Shown here: positions 44,301 to 54,739 of the stretch, in pieces
Layout: each line of letters starts with the position of its first letter
How positions within the stretch are numbered: the stretch's first letter is position 1
Assembly: GCA_030248295.1 (NCBI GenBank)
Contig: JASANH010000751.1
Span: 372,001 to 436,000, forward strand
Source of the DNA: Mesodorylaimus sp. YZB2_4
Taxonomy: Eukaryota; Nematoda; Enoplea; Dorylaimida; Dorylaimidae
Direction of reading: 5' to 3'
Length of the DNA stretch: 64,000 nucleotides
Notes under the pieces: model-generated
Databases searched by the model: none
What the model was told of the DNA's origin: nothing
What the model saw: the letters and a program-made list of their open reading frames with translations, nothing else
Made by a program: the position numbers and the translations under genes

Positions 44301-47300
44301 ACAGGTGATAGCGAAACGGGTACGCGTGAAACCTATTCGAGAACTGAGAGCAATAGACCTCTCTTTGGTAAGTGTGAAACGGCATAATATGCATCACTTC
44401 CGTGATATGAAACTGGAGAACGGCAACCGCACGAGCGTCGCGCACCAAGTTAGGCAGCGTGTGTAAAATATAGTTTCAGATATACGCAGTTTCAGCGGTA
44501 GGGTAAGAATCAAATGTACCTGAGCATCACGATGTTTCATTTCATCTGTCATTTTTTCAGCGCCTGATTATTGTGCTAACTTACCCGATGGTTACTACGC
44601 GACAGCAGCCTGCAGTCCCGAAGCTGTTCTATGCGACAAAGGCAAACCAGCACTAACACGGTGCAGTCAAGGTGACGCCTACGATCCATCGTTGAAACAG
44701 TGCCGACCAATGAGCAGCTTGGCGGCGTGTAATCAAGGCCAACACGAATATCCACGTCCAAAGTACCCACCACAAGCTCATGGTCGATATGGTCAGTCAT
44801 CGGTTGGAATGCAATACGTAAGGATGAATCAGAGCCAGGCCGAGCTACCACCTCAACTTCGCGGTTGGGCAGGAAAGAGGGTCTATGGCTCAGAGGGTCG
44901 TCAAAGTGGACAAGGCTCGTATTCTCAAAACTCTGGCGCTCCAGGTCAGTACCAGCCCGCTACTCCAGCCCCATCAGTCTATGTTGCATATCCGACCAAA
45001 GAACCTGAGCCCACCCTGAAACCATATTATCACTATGGACCCTACGTCATGCATCAGTACACGCCGGCCACTGCACCACCCACACCAACTCCTAATTACG
45101 GGTCCGAAGGAAAAGCTCCGATGTGCGTTGGGAAAGCAGACGGGTGGAAAACGGAATTGGCTGCGTGCAGTGCCTTTTATGGAGAATGTCGAGATGGCCA
45201 ATTCAAACCGATGCAGTGCCCCGATGGACATTTGTTCGATCGATCGTCCAAGCATTGTCAAGTGGCCGCTTATGTGCGAGAGTGCTATCCGACCATGCCA
45301 ACTACCAGACCAACTGCGCCATCGCCAGTGGCCGGAGGTGAGCAGGCGACTGGTAAGCGTGTTTTAGCAGGACTCCATGACCTCCCGCAAAATAAGCGCC
45401 TACTTCTATAGTTGGGGCACACACGCCTGTCGAAATGCGTGTCTGAGCCCTTGCCGCTTTCGAGCACTGTTTCTCGAATTTTTAGGATAACGAGGGTTCT
45501 TGTCAGCGGAAATTTTTTAGAGGGAAATTCGCTCTATTGACTGGCTGCCTTCTTTTGCTATTGATACTTTTATTAAATTTATAACGAATTTTTTCCATTT
45601 GAATCGCACAAATTTGCGAAAAGTTTTTAGTAAAAGCCGAAAACAAAAAATCAAGCTTCGAAGTTATGTCTGCTTGATAGAGCACATTTTTCTCTACAAG
45701 ATAGTCGGTGACATCAATTTAGGTTATCGCTGAAAATTTCGAGGAAAATGCTCCTAAAGCGGAGACTCCGAATTTTGCACACACGCCTGTCGACAGCGGG
45801 GCGACAACTATAAGTAGTCCCTGAGATACCTCCACTCTCCTGACCTGCTAAGTGATCGCCACAGTTGAATTTCCTGCTCACATAACCCAAGCTGTGCAGC
45901 TAGAGTGTTGGTAAAAGGCGAAACAAAAATGATTGGCCCGAGTGGGAATCGAACCCTGGTCTCTGAATTCCCAAATCGATATATGACAGCTTTTTTTTCG
46001 AAGAGATCTGTCCTAGCTTGTGTTGCCAGCACAACCTGTGAACTGAAAATCCACATTTCGATCATTTTCAGGCTACTGCAGCGACAAAGCGGATGGCAAT
46101 TATCCGAAGGCTCAATGTTCAAATCAATATATCAAATGTGAAAATGGACAAACGCACACGGCCGAATGCGAGTACCCTCGACACGTGTTCCATCCCCATC
46201 ATCGCCAATGCCAACATTCGTCCAATGTCAACACTTGTTTCGCTCAATCTGCCTCCTCTTATGGTCAGTATCCCGCGCCAGGGCCGAACCAGAACCAGTA
46301 CGGTCAATATGGTCAAGCAATGCCGACTACTCGCCAATCGTATTCCTACGGCCATCAATACTCGCAGCAACGACAGTCCTATATTCAAAGTGGTGGACAA
46401 ATGCAGTGTGCGAAATCGAATGAAATCTATTCGAATTGTGGTCCAGCGTGCGAGCCCTCGTGCACGAATCCACGACCAACGTGCCACGATGGATGCGTTG
46501 CTGGCTGTCATTGTAGACCGGGTTATATTCGATCGATCGATGATCATTGCGTTTTGGCAAGTGCATGCGATCGATCGATTGAAAGTGAAGAATATGCAAC
46601 TGATTCGAATTCATGCTCTGGACCGAACGAAGTGTACAAAATATGCGCCAACTGTCAACCGACGTGCACGAATCCAAGACCACGATGCGATATCGGATGT
46701 CGTAGTGGGTGCGGATGTCGCGAAGGTTACGTTCGATCGATGGACAATCGTTGCGTTCGTTCGCAATTTTGTTCATTTTATTCAACTGGATATCGTTCGA
46801 TCGAAAGTCATTTAAAATCGGATCACAGTTGCAATGATGGTCACGGGCATAAATGTCGATCCACATCGAATAGCGAAGAAAAATGTCCACTAGCTGGTGA
46901 ACGATTCGATAAATGCAAAGCCTGGTGCCAGCCGACTTGTTTCAATCAAACTATCGATTGTTCGAAAAGGAAGAAATGCGTGCCTGGCTGCGTATGTTTA
47001 GATGGCCATTATCGATCGCACACGGGCGTCTGCGTTCCGGCTTCGAAATGTTTCGAAATACCACAAGTAGAGAAATCGGAGAAAACGAAATCGACTGAAG
47101 AAAGTACAAAAACGGAGAGCACAGAAGAAACTAGCGAAGAAAGCGAATATAAGGAGTTTTGTAAGGATAAGAAAACTGGTACGTACAAATTGGACGATTG
47201 TTCATCGACATATATTTATTGCAAATATTACGTGGCTCATGTGCTTCATTGCGACAATTGCGAGGTATTTAATGGCGATCGATGCGTGCCTTGTCAAAGT

Positions 47301-50300
47301 CGAAGGAAATGTAAAAGTGAATGCGATAAGAAGAAACGATGCCGAGATACAAGTTCCGATTGGTCTCGAGGTGATGCGTATCAATATCCACGATATACTA
47401 ATCGATATTACCACACAGGATATCCGAACCGATATCATAGCGCATCGCACGAATACGCTCAGCGATTCGATCGAAGAGCTAGTAAGTAATCGATATTCGA
47501 ATTTTGGCGGGAAGGCATTTTTGAATATTATGTTTTCCCGCACTAAACAGTTCCACAAGGCTCACAAGACAACACCGCCTACCGTTAACTCGAACTTTAC
47601 AAAATCAAAAATTGTAATTTGTTGTTGAAGGTTGGGTTTTTTTGAAGAAAAAACCCGAAGCCCGAAAGCGGAGTTCGAAAAAATCTGCATGTTATTCGCA
47701 ACGCTCGCGTTCCATACTACGCTAAAATTCAAAAATCCGAGGGCCTTTAGCGCTAACCACTGCTGACCAGTTGGCCAGACGCGTCTGTTATTTTTCAGAG
47801 AAACGCTCCCTTGTCAGAAATTGCTGGGATTCTTATCATAAATTTTAAGAACTTGAATTTCGAACTTCCCGCCAGTTCATCTTCGGTCAGTTGTCTTTTA
47901 TGACATCTAGTTGCGTTCAGAATTCTAAATATAATTTACTGGCTCATTTCACTCTTTTTGAATTTCCCGCCTTTGTGATTTCAAACCTGTCTTTTCAAAT
48001 TTTTTACCTAAAGTCTCTTCTCGATCTGGTTCGGCGTTTGAATTTCCCGCAAGTCTTGTTTTTTAGTGTAACATTTCGTTCAGATGGTCTCTAAATTCAT
48101 ATTTAAGTTTTCAATTTCATGCAAATTTTGTTCCCCACCGAAATTGGTGTATAAAATTTTTTCGCGTTTTGTAATAGGAAAAGTTGAGGTTTTTGTTGTG
48201 GATCACTTTAAAATAACTGGTTTTCAAAAAATTGACTTTTTTTCAGGTATGCAATACTGTTCTTATCGGCCCGATGGTTACTACGTGGTGGAACCATGCC
48301 GATCGGATTATCTGCAATGTCATCACGGCCACGTTCACTGGCGTAAATGCGAGCCTGGCAGTGTCTTCGAGGAACAATCGCACAAATGCATTCCGTCCAG
48401 TCAGCATTATTCGTGCGGTGGACAAGCCTACTACCAAGCCCAGCACGCGGGTGCCCCCATGCCCGACGACTACGGCCATGGTTACTACGCGGTCGAGGGA
48501 CAGCAGTCAGCGTCGGCTGTTCAATATCCACAATCGATACCCAGCCAAGCTCAGAATTCGTCCACTGATCAATACGATTCGGCTCCATTGTCAGCTGTGT
48601 ATGGTCGATATGGATCGATATATCCCAAGCCTTCCACCCAGGCCACCCCGACACCCACCCAAGCACCTGCGTACGGCCATGGCTACCAGGCTGGATCGCA
48701 CCAACCAGGATACCAGGCGAGACTGTCCCAGGCTGGAGCCTACCAGGCGGGGGTGTATCGACAGGGTCTACTGCCATACCAGGCCACGAATCAAGTTCGA
48801 CCAGGTGGTTATGTGGGGTACTATGCTGGGTATGGAGCGCAGTCGGGACATGGATCGTCGTACGTGGGCCAGCAGCAGACTCAGCATCCGCAGTGGCATC
48901 TGAGACCACAGCCAGCTTATTCCCTGTATGGACAGTACTCGCGCCAAGTCTATCAGCCCCAGGCCCCGCTCAATTTGCCCATGTATCGTCAGCAAGCGTC
49001 GGGTGTGTTCGGCCATCCGTACGCGTCCTATTACGGGGCACCACGGCCGGGACCAGTTCAATATGGCTCGACGTACGGGTTGATTTATTACGGAGTTGGT
49101 GGGCAACAGCAACAGATGGTACCTCGGTTGCCTCAGCCACTGCCTGTACCACCCGCCCCGAGCAATGTGGTCGAGCAAAGCGGCCCCCAGCAGCAGTACC
49201 ATCCTCGGGTGGTGGTCGATGTGGAGGGACCGTGTCGTGGACGGGTCGATGGCTCTTTGATCTCGTTGGGCAAGTGCAAGCGAGAGTACGCCGAGTGCGT
49301 GGATGGCATGGCTGTGCCCAGGGTGTGTGTCGAGTTGAAACACGTGTACGACGACGTGACCAAACAGTGCATTGATCGATACGACGAACCCATTTGTCGT
49401 GCCATGCCGCCTGCCCCTGTGCCTACACGTAAGTGATACCATGGTACCTGGGTGCGTGTGTGGTATGTGAGGACTGGAGGGGGTCCTCTGGGGGAGGGGC
49501 TCTAATCACGGAGGGTTTACAGATTAGTGGTGGCTATACGGCACGAGTCGTTGCGATTCGGCTTGGAGCACCTGTGGGGTCCTTTAGATAATGGGTATTA
49601 TGGACCAGGAAGTTTTGAGGTTCTGACATCGGGCTACCATATTCAGCTGCGAGGTGAGGACATTTCAATCTACTCAATGCATGGCAGTTTCTGCTGGACC
49701 CTGTGCCAAGCCACTGCGGCCTTTGAAAAGTGTTTTTGTAGGGACTTGGTGCTGAGGGGCTAATTTACATACATGCTAATTTTCCCGCCTTTTCGAAATT
49801 TTAAATTTCATGCTGTAGCTAATTGTATATCTTGTCTTTTATCGCAATGATCCAATACTTACCCTACCCATCCATCATGCCTTTATGATATGACATTAGT
49901 GGCTGAGGTACTAGGTATAAATATGTGAACTATGTTAGCTGGTAAATTTGCATGGATTCTGACCCGATGTGTACACTATATGATTATTTTCAGGCCCATC
50001 AGGTGTTCTGTCCGAGTTTTGTACGGCACGAGAGGACGGATATTACTCGCATCCATCCAACTGCACTAAGTTCATTCAGTGCCATCGCAAAGACACGTTC
50101 ACATTCCAGTGCAGTCTGGGATTGGTGTTTAATGCGAAAGAAGGAGTGAAGGCCTGCGATTATCCGAGAAATGTGCCCGAATGCGTCGATCCAAATTTGG
50201 GTAAGTGTGAATTCTATGGCGGGGATGGCGAGTACTGTAAATGGGGAAAAAGTAATTGTGGGGGGGGGGGTGGAGGTCATAGCTACTGGTCCCTCTGTGT

Positions 50301-51562
50301 AAATGGTATGGCGGATGCCAGAAATAAGTCAAGTAATGGTAGGGATGGCGGGATCATATCTACTGGCCCCTCTGTAATCGTGGGGCCTGGCTGGTTATGG
50401 CTTGGAAACATCAACCCATCTATTTTCCCGGCTTGGTAACATCAACCCGTCGGGTTGATGTTTTAGCCGTTGGTGTAGCGCCACAGTCGCCTGGCTAAAG
50501 TTGGAGTTTTTGTCCCGCCAACTTCGGTCGGCCATATTCTCGCCTACACCTGCCTGATAAGGCTTGATTACACATCGATCGTAGTATTGCTGAGGCGGGC
50601 CGTAGTCAAGGGGAGAAGGGGATAAAAACCATGGGTGTCCCCGTGTGATGAAGTTGCGACAAACTAGAGACTGACAAGGGAACATCGCCAACCTTTAAGT
50701 CAAACTCTGAGAAACCAAAAATTGTAACATGTTCCTAGGTGCAAAAGAAAGCTCCGTGCAGAATATTAGAGACGTCTGCCAACTGGTCAGCAGTGGTCAG
50801 CGTCTAAAGTCCTGGAGTTTTGTGTGGAAACGAAACTGACCATTAAGAAAAACACGCATAGGTCTTTCCAAGCTAGCTTTTTGGATTCGCCGTTTCGAGT
50901 GAAAGCTTTCAACACTCGGGTTTAGGGTTTTTCCTAAAAAAAACCCAAAAAATCCAGCAGAATTTGAGAATTTCATTGTACTTCACGGGCTGACCACTGC
51001 TGACCAATTGGTCAGACGCCTCTAATATTTTGCACAGAGCTTTCTTTTGCACCCAGAAACATGTTACAATTTTTGGTTTTCCAAATTTCGGCTTAAGGGT
51101 TGGCGATGTTTCCTTGTAAGAGCGATAGAGAGCACTCTGCAGTTCCGACTACCACGCTACATTCTCGCGCTGAAACGCAGACATACTTGAGACACAGGCA
51201 AGAAGTGGCGCCACATTCAAACTTCCTAGACAAAGACCAAATCACAACTTCATTGTACCTAGCTGTTGGGGTCTGTTTTGCGTCTTTCCCAAGTTCCCCC
51301 CTCATACCTAGCCCAGCCCTGTGCCGCTGTTGCACTCTCCTGGCCCCTCTACAACGCACACATGTTTGCAGGCACTGGTATCGATTACGAATGCGAAGGG
51401 TTGGCCAACGGTGCGTTTTTGCGTCATCCATCGGACTGCCACAAGTATCGTCGTTGCGTGCATGGTAAATTAGTGGAGCATAATTGCGCCGATGGACTCG
51501 TATTCAATATCCGGTTATCAGTGTGCGACTACAAACACAGTGTGCCCGAGTGCAATCGATAA
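38395..51562 (+). CDS. Giant modular secreted protein with about 17 CBM14 and 4 TIL domains
   Basis: Fourteen exons give 2149 residues: 38395-38521, 38809-38976, 39206-39403, 39633-39821, 40108-40386, 40638-40967, 42378-42674, 43011-43394, 43672-44367, 44561-45352, 46072-47481, 48247-49428, 49994-50200, 51372-51562. All thirteen introns are phase 1. A signal peptide (HLATVVVFCILVISVCS-like, residues about 11-26) is followed by cysteine modules. CBM14 (peritrophin-A, six Cys) units are in exons 2, 4, 5, 6, 7, 8 (two), 9 (two), 10 (two), 11 (two), 12 (two), 13 and 14. TIL units are one in exon 3 and three in a row in exon 11 (for example CTNPRPRCDIGCRSGCGC). Linkers are Thr-rich, PPYQQPT repeats (exon 9) and Tyr/Gly/Gln-rich (exon 12). 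The layout suggests a chitin-cross-linking coat protein carrying protease-inhibitor-type modules, comparable in general design to nematode eggshell chitin-binding proteins. The exact orthologue is unknown. Confidence 0.9.
38990..39100 (+). repeat. Tandem tRNA-like B-box relics in CBM14/TIL intron 2
   Basis: GTTCGAATCCTAGCGAGTCC is followed about 45 bp later by GGTTCGAATCCCAGCAGGTC. Each is then followed by ATTAGTTTTGG. This is a small duplicated tRNA-derived fragment in the intron 38977-39205. Two more half-copies sit in the next intron near 39475 (reverse) and 39545 (forward). Confidence 0.45.
41037..41455. mobile_element. MITE copy 3, with internal divergence, in CBM14/TIL intron 6
   Basis: The ends are CTATGGGTAAGGTCGGCTGG and CCCTTGCCCATACTTGAG. 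The right half matches copy 1 (TTGGTCAGTCAGGTCAGGTC, GGTCCAGCCCAG, CTGGACCTGAGG). The stretch at 41100-41265 does not match the other copies and may be inserted or replaced sequence. Confidence 0.7.
41560..42260. repeat. Two adjacent fold-back elements, GAGCACATTTTTCTC family, copies 2 and 3
   Basis: Near 41610 TTTTTAGCGATAACTGAAGTT and, at 41840, AACTTGGGTTACCGCTAAAAAG are inverted arms around a region of AAAACTAAAAA words. A second pair begins at 41955 (TTAGCGATAACCCAAGTTG) and closes near 42205 (ATTAAAGTTATCGCTTAAAC). Both lie in intron 40968-42377. Confidence 0.7.
45419..45792. repeat. Fold-back element bounded by ACACACGCCTGTCGA, copy 4
   Basis: ACACGCCTGTCGAAATGCG at the left and ACACGCCTGTCGACAGCGG at the right flank an inverted pair. 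GATAACGAGGGTTCTTGTCA pairs with TGACATCAATTTAGGTTATC, and AGGGAAATTCGCTCTATTGA pairs with TGATAGAGCACATTTTTCTC. It lies in intron 45353-46071. Confidence 0.7.
45935..45995 (-). repeat. tRNA-like relic in CBM14/TIL intron 10
   Basis: GAGTGGGAATCGAACCCTGG is a reverse-strand B-box plus T-stem-like sequence about 110 bases before exon 11. The A-box half is not convincing. Confidence 0.35.
47560..47880. repeat. Degenerate relative of the 50.7-kb fold-back
   Basis: Within intron 47482-48246, ACCACTGCTGACCAGTTGGC, CAGACGCGTCTGTTATTTTT and AAAAATTGTAATTTG resemble pieces of the inverted-repeat element at 50676-51117. The order is compatible with an old, partial copy. Confidence 0.4.
50676..51117. 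repeat. Fold-back element with about 125-bp arms in CBM14/TIL intron 13
   Basis: The left arm 50676-50802 is the reverse complement of the right arm 50988-51117. Paired words include ACATCGCCAACC/GGTTGGCGATGT, CCAAAAATTGTAACATGTT/AACATGTTACAATTTTTGG and GTCAGCAGTGGTCAGC/GCTGACCACTGCTGAC. A spacer of about 185 bp holds AAACCC-rich text. Confidence 0.85.
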
Positions 51563-54144
51563 CCTCGACCCCCTGGTTTCGTGTTGTGTACAGCGACGAG
51601 AGCTAGTTTACCACCATTTCTGCATAATATCCATTACATTTTCAAGATTTGAGTCACCACGTTGATTATTGATTTAATTATTGATCAGAACTTTTGATTT
51701 TCACCGTTTTCTGTTCAATATATGCTCGTTTTTACTAACGTTAAATTTTTCATTCCTTTTTTGCATGGTGGCAGTTTTTTGCTGTACGCTTATGCAGGTG
51801 GCTCAAAGAAACAACTGACATTGTGGAAATGTTGAGTGGGAGTGTAAAGTGACTTGGGTTGAGAGCTCGCCTGATTTAGCGGCAGTGTGGCATTGCAATC
51901 GGTGCCTGATGATCAGGGGGCAAAACCAGAGGACCACAGAGACTATTGCACATCTGACGCAAGTAGCTCCAAGGCCACTGTGGTCTGCATGAAGAAACTT
52001 TGCCGCTTTACGCTGCCGTGTCTGCAATTCAAGCCGCTCATCATGCAATGATCCCAACTGCTGGGATGGCAGGCTCGAGCGTGCCCGAAGTGCATCATGG
52101 CAGGCTTGCTCGGGAGTGTAAATCAGCAAGGCTCAGGTAGTGTGAAGTAAGGAGAATGTAAGGCCCTGAGCAGTGAAAAGTGTAAAATCCAGAGTGGCAA
52201 ATGAGGGAAATAGAAAGAGGCTGAGCTAGGTACTGTAAAATAGCAGCTAGTAAAAAAGTGTGAAGTGAACAAAGAAGGAAGAAATTTGCATGAAAGACTA
52301 GAAGCGAAACTGCACGTTAGCCGTGGTAGAAATGGAAACAAATGAAATAGCCGAAAGTAGCAGCTTGACGATTCAGTATATGAGGGATGTTGAAATGGTG
52401 GATGTCCCGGGGGTGTGCTTATGGTGTGCATACTTATATAATGTTTTGCTTCCTGTTCTCGTTGAGACGAGAATAAGCAATAGAAGACGGGTCATAATCG
52501 ATAATGGAATATAAAAACCTAGGCAAGATGCATTTTAGTTGAATAAGCTAGTTGAGTACCTATTCGCAACGATTTTCTGCAACCCTTGAACGAATTTGTG
52601 GCGAGTGGGTGGCCAATGGCGTGTTGACCATTCGTGGGCGAAGATGGTTAATGCGCGCCCGATTGAGTATTCATCAAGGAGAGGGCGGAAGGAGGTTAGA
52701 GACCAAGGCGTTAATCGTTCAATGGCCTAATTGAATTGGACTCGGTCTGGTCGTGGCTCGAAATGGCCACCACTAGCACCGCCATTCGCACTAATCGCGG
52801 GGCGTGGAGGGCGAATAGAAATTGCTTATTCCTTTGGTGTACAGTATGACGACTGGCCTGGCGAGCCCGTTATTGGTCGGGTGTCTGGCCTGGATGACGG
52901 TCATGTCAGACAGGTCGCACTGGATGTTGTAGTCTGGTGTGGTGGTCGTGTCTGATCAGTGATCGGCAAATTATCGATTGGTAATATTATGTTACTACAA
53001 GCCTATTCTACTTCGGCAATGTCTTCTGCCAATCCTCTTTGGCACTTTTCTAATTTCGTCCCAGTCGGAGAATGAGCACTGGACGGAATTCGAAAAGGAC
53101 TAACGTGGTTCAGTGCGGCTTTTAAAACGGACAAAATAACTATCACACTTGGTTTTTTATTTTGATAATTTTCATCAATGTCTAGTTGCTAATATTTTTC
53201 AAATTTTCAATCGTTTTTACTTAATTTTTCTACTCCGCTGCCAGCTTGATGGCTGAAATGATATTTTAAACGCGTGGTGTGCATACAGTATGTGATCAGT
53301 GACAATTGCTTTGCTTCGACTCTCTGAGCACAGCCACACTAACCGTAAGCGTGCTGCAGGCGATCGCTTGAAGCATACTGTAATAACTGCAGTGTAAAGT
53401 AATTTTAAAATGCGTTTTGCATGTTTTGAAAAAATCATTAGAAGTTACGAACATAATGATAATGTCATAAAATCAAGTCTCTTTTATTTATTTTTACACA
53501 ATTCAGAATATGCGTGCTTTTGTCAACAAATTGAACAAAAATGTGAGTGAAAATTAAAAAGTTAATTTTTCTACAAGACAACAAAGTTTTAAGAAAAAGT
53601 TTTTATGTAAAACGTATGTTTTTGTGATTAAATTTGATGGCACTAAGAGAAGCAGAGGTTTTTGGGCAGAATCGATTTTTCCGTGGTAGGAAAAGTCTGT
53701 TTCTTCGTTATCCTGGAACTTTGTGTGACAAAAAAAATAAATGAGCGCTTGAATGCATTTTTTTAATTGTATAGCCAAAAGCTGAATTTCTGATCAATCG
53801 AGCCAGAGTGTGCGCATGTGCTTTACCCTCACACTAGCCCTACATGAACTCTAACACAATTTTGGATCACTCTGAAAAATCAGATTTGCAGATAAATCGC
53901 ATACAATACCTCAAATAGATCTTTTAGACAATTATGTTAAATGTGGATTTTTATTGCATCAAACAGGCTGGGGACTCATTGAAAAACCATCAATCCAAAA
54001 AACCTCCGAACAATTCGGCTTTGCGTAGACCTCATGGTTTCGACCTACTGTAGTCCTACCACAATTTTTCCCAAGGGGTAAAAACTGGAGATCATTGCCC
54101 TTGGGATACGCAAAAGCGAGTTTGTTGAATACATAGTGTACAGT

Positions 54145-54312
54145 TGGTCGTGGCCTAGCGGTTAAGGCATCTGCCTCCTCACACTGGGTGCGCACTTGGA
54201 GGGGAGGGTTCGACTACTGCCGGAGGAAAAAAAAAGATTGTCAAGTATGCGCTCCCTAGCCCTCGAGTGCGCTGTATTGTGCTTGGCTATGGATAAAGTA
54301 TGACATGACATG
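54145..54312 (+). mobile_element. tRNA-derived SINE, best-preserved copy
   Basis: The head GTCGTGGCCTAGCGGTTAAG (A box) is followed by GCATCTGCCTCC and GGGTGCGCACTTGGAGGGGA, a long-variable-arm-like segment. The B box is GGGTTCGACTACTGCC, then nine A. The body TTGTCAAGTATGCGCTCCCT, CCTCGAGTGCGCTGTATTG and TTGGCTATGGATAAAG ends in TATGACATGACATG. The head resembles class II (Ser/Leu-type) tRNAs. Confidence 0.85.
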
Positions 54313-54704
54313 GCGCCACCTGCCTACAGTATACGACAATGCATAAGACCCGTGGTGTGCGATCCCCCCCCCCCCCCAACACTTGCCCGATTGGGATCGT
54401 CCTCGTGCCATCGCATCACAGTCATTATTACCATTGCGCCTGGTGGACCAAGGTCTGCGGGAGATAATAATGGCTGGGATGCATTCCCATTCGACTGGAG
54501 GCAAGGCGGCTGAAACTGCTATCCGAGTTTTGTCCGCTGACCTTGGTCGACCACGTTCTCTCCTGCGCCTGCCAGGCTGGGTTACAATTATGATGAGCAG
54601 TGGGAGAGGGAAGGAGGCAGTGTAAAGTAGGAAAGGTACCACAATGTCTGACTAGTAGGTATGTGCAGTACCCTAACAATGCATGATGAGTCTTTATTGT
54701 TCAA

Positions 54705-54739
54705 CCCGAATGGGCTCCCCCTCGGTCAGCCCATTCGGG
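54705..54739. repeat. Perfect 12-bp hairpin
   Basis: CCCGAATGGGCT and AGCCCATTCGGG are separated by 11 bases (CCCCCTCGGTC). No gene or repeat family was found around it, so its role is unknown. Confidence 0.7.

Noticed and set aside
48208..49442. Two minus-strand frames of over 220 codons opposite the CBM14 exon 12
   Set aside because: They are antisense to a well-supported exon with cysteine modules. Their own sequence is low complexity with no family features.
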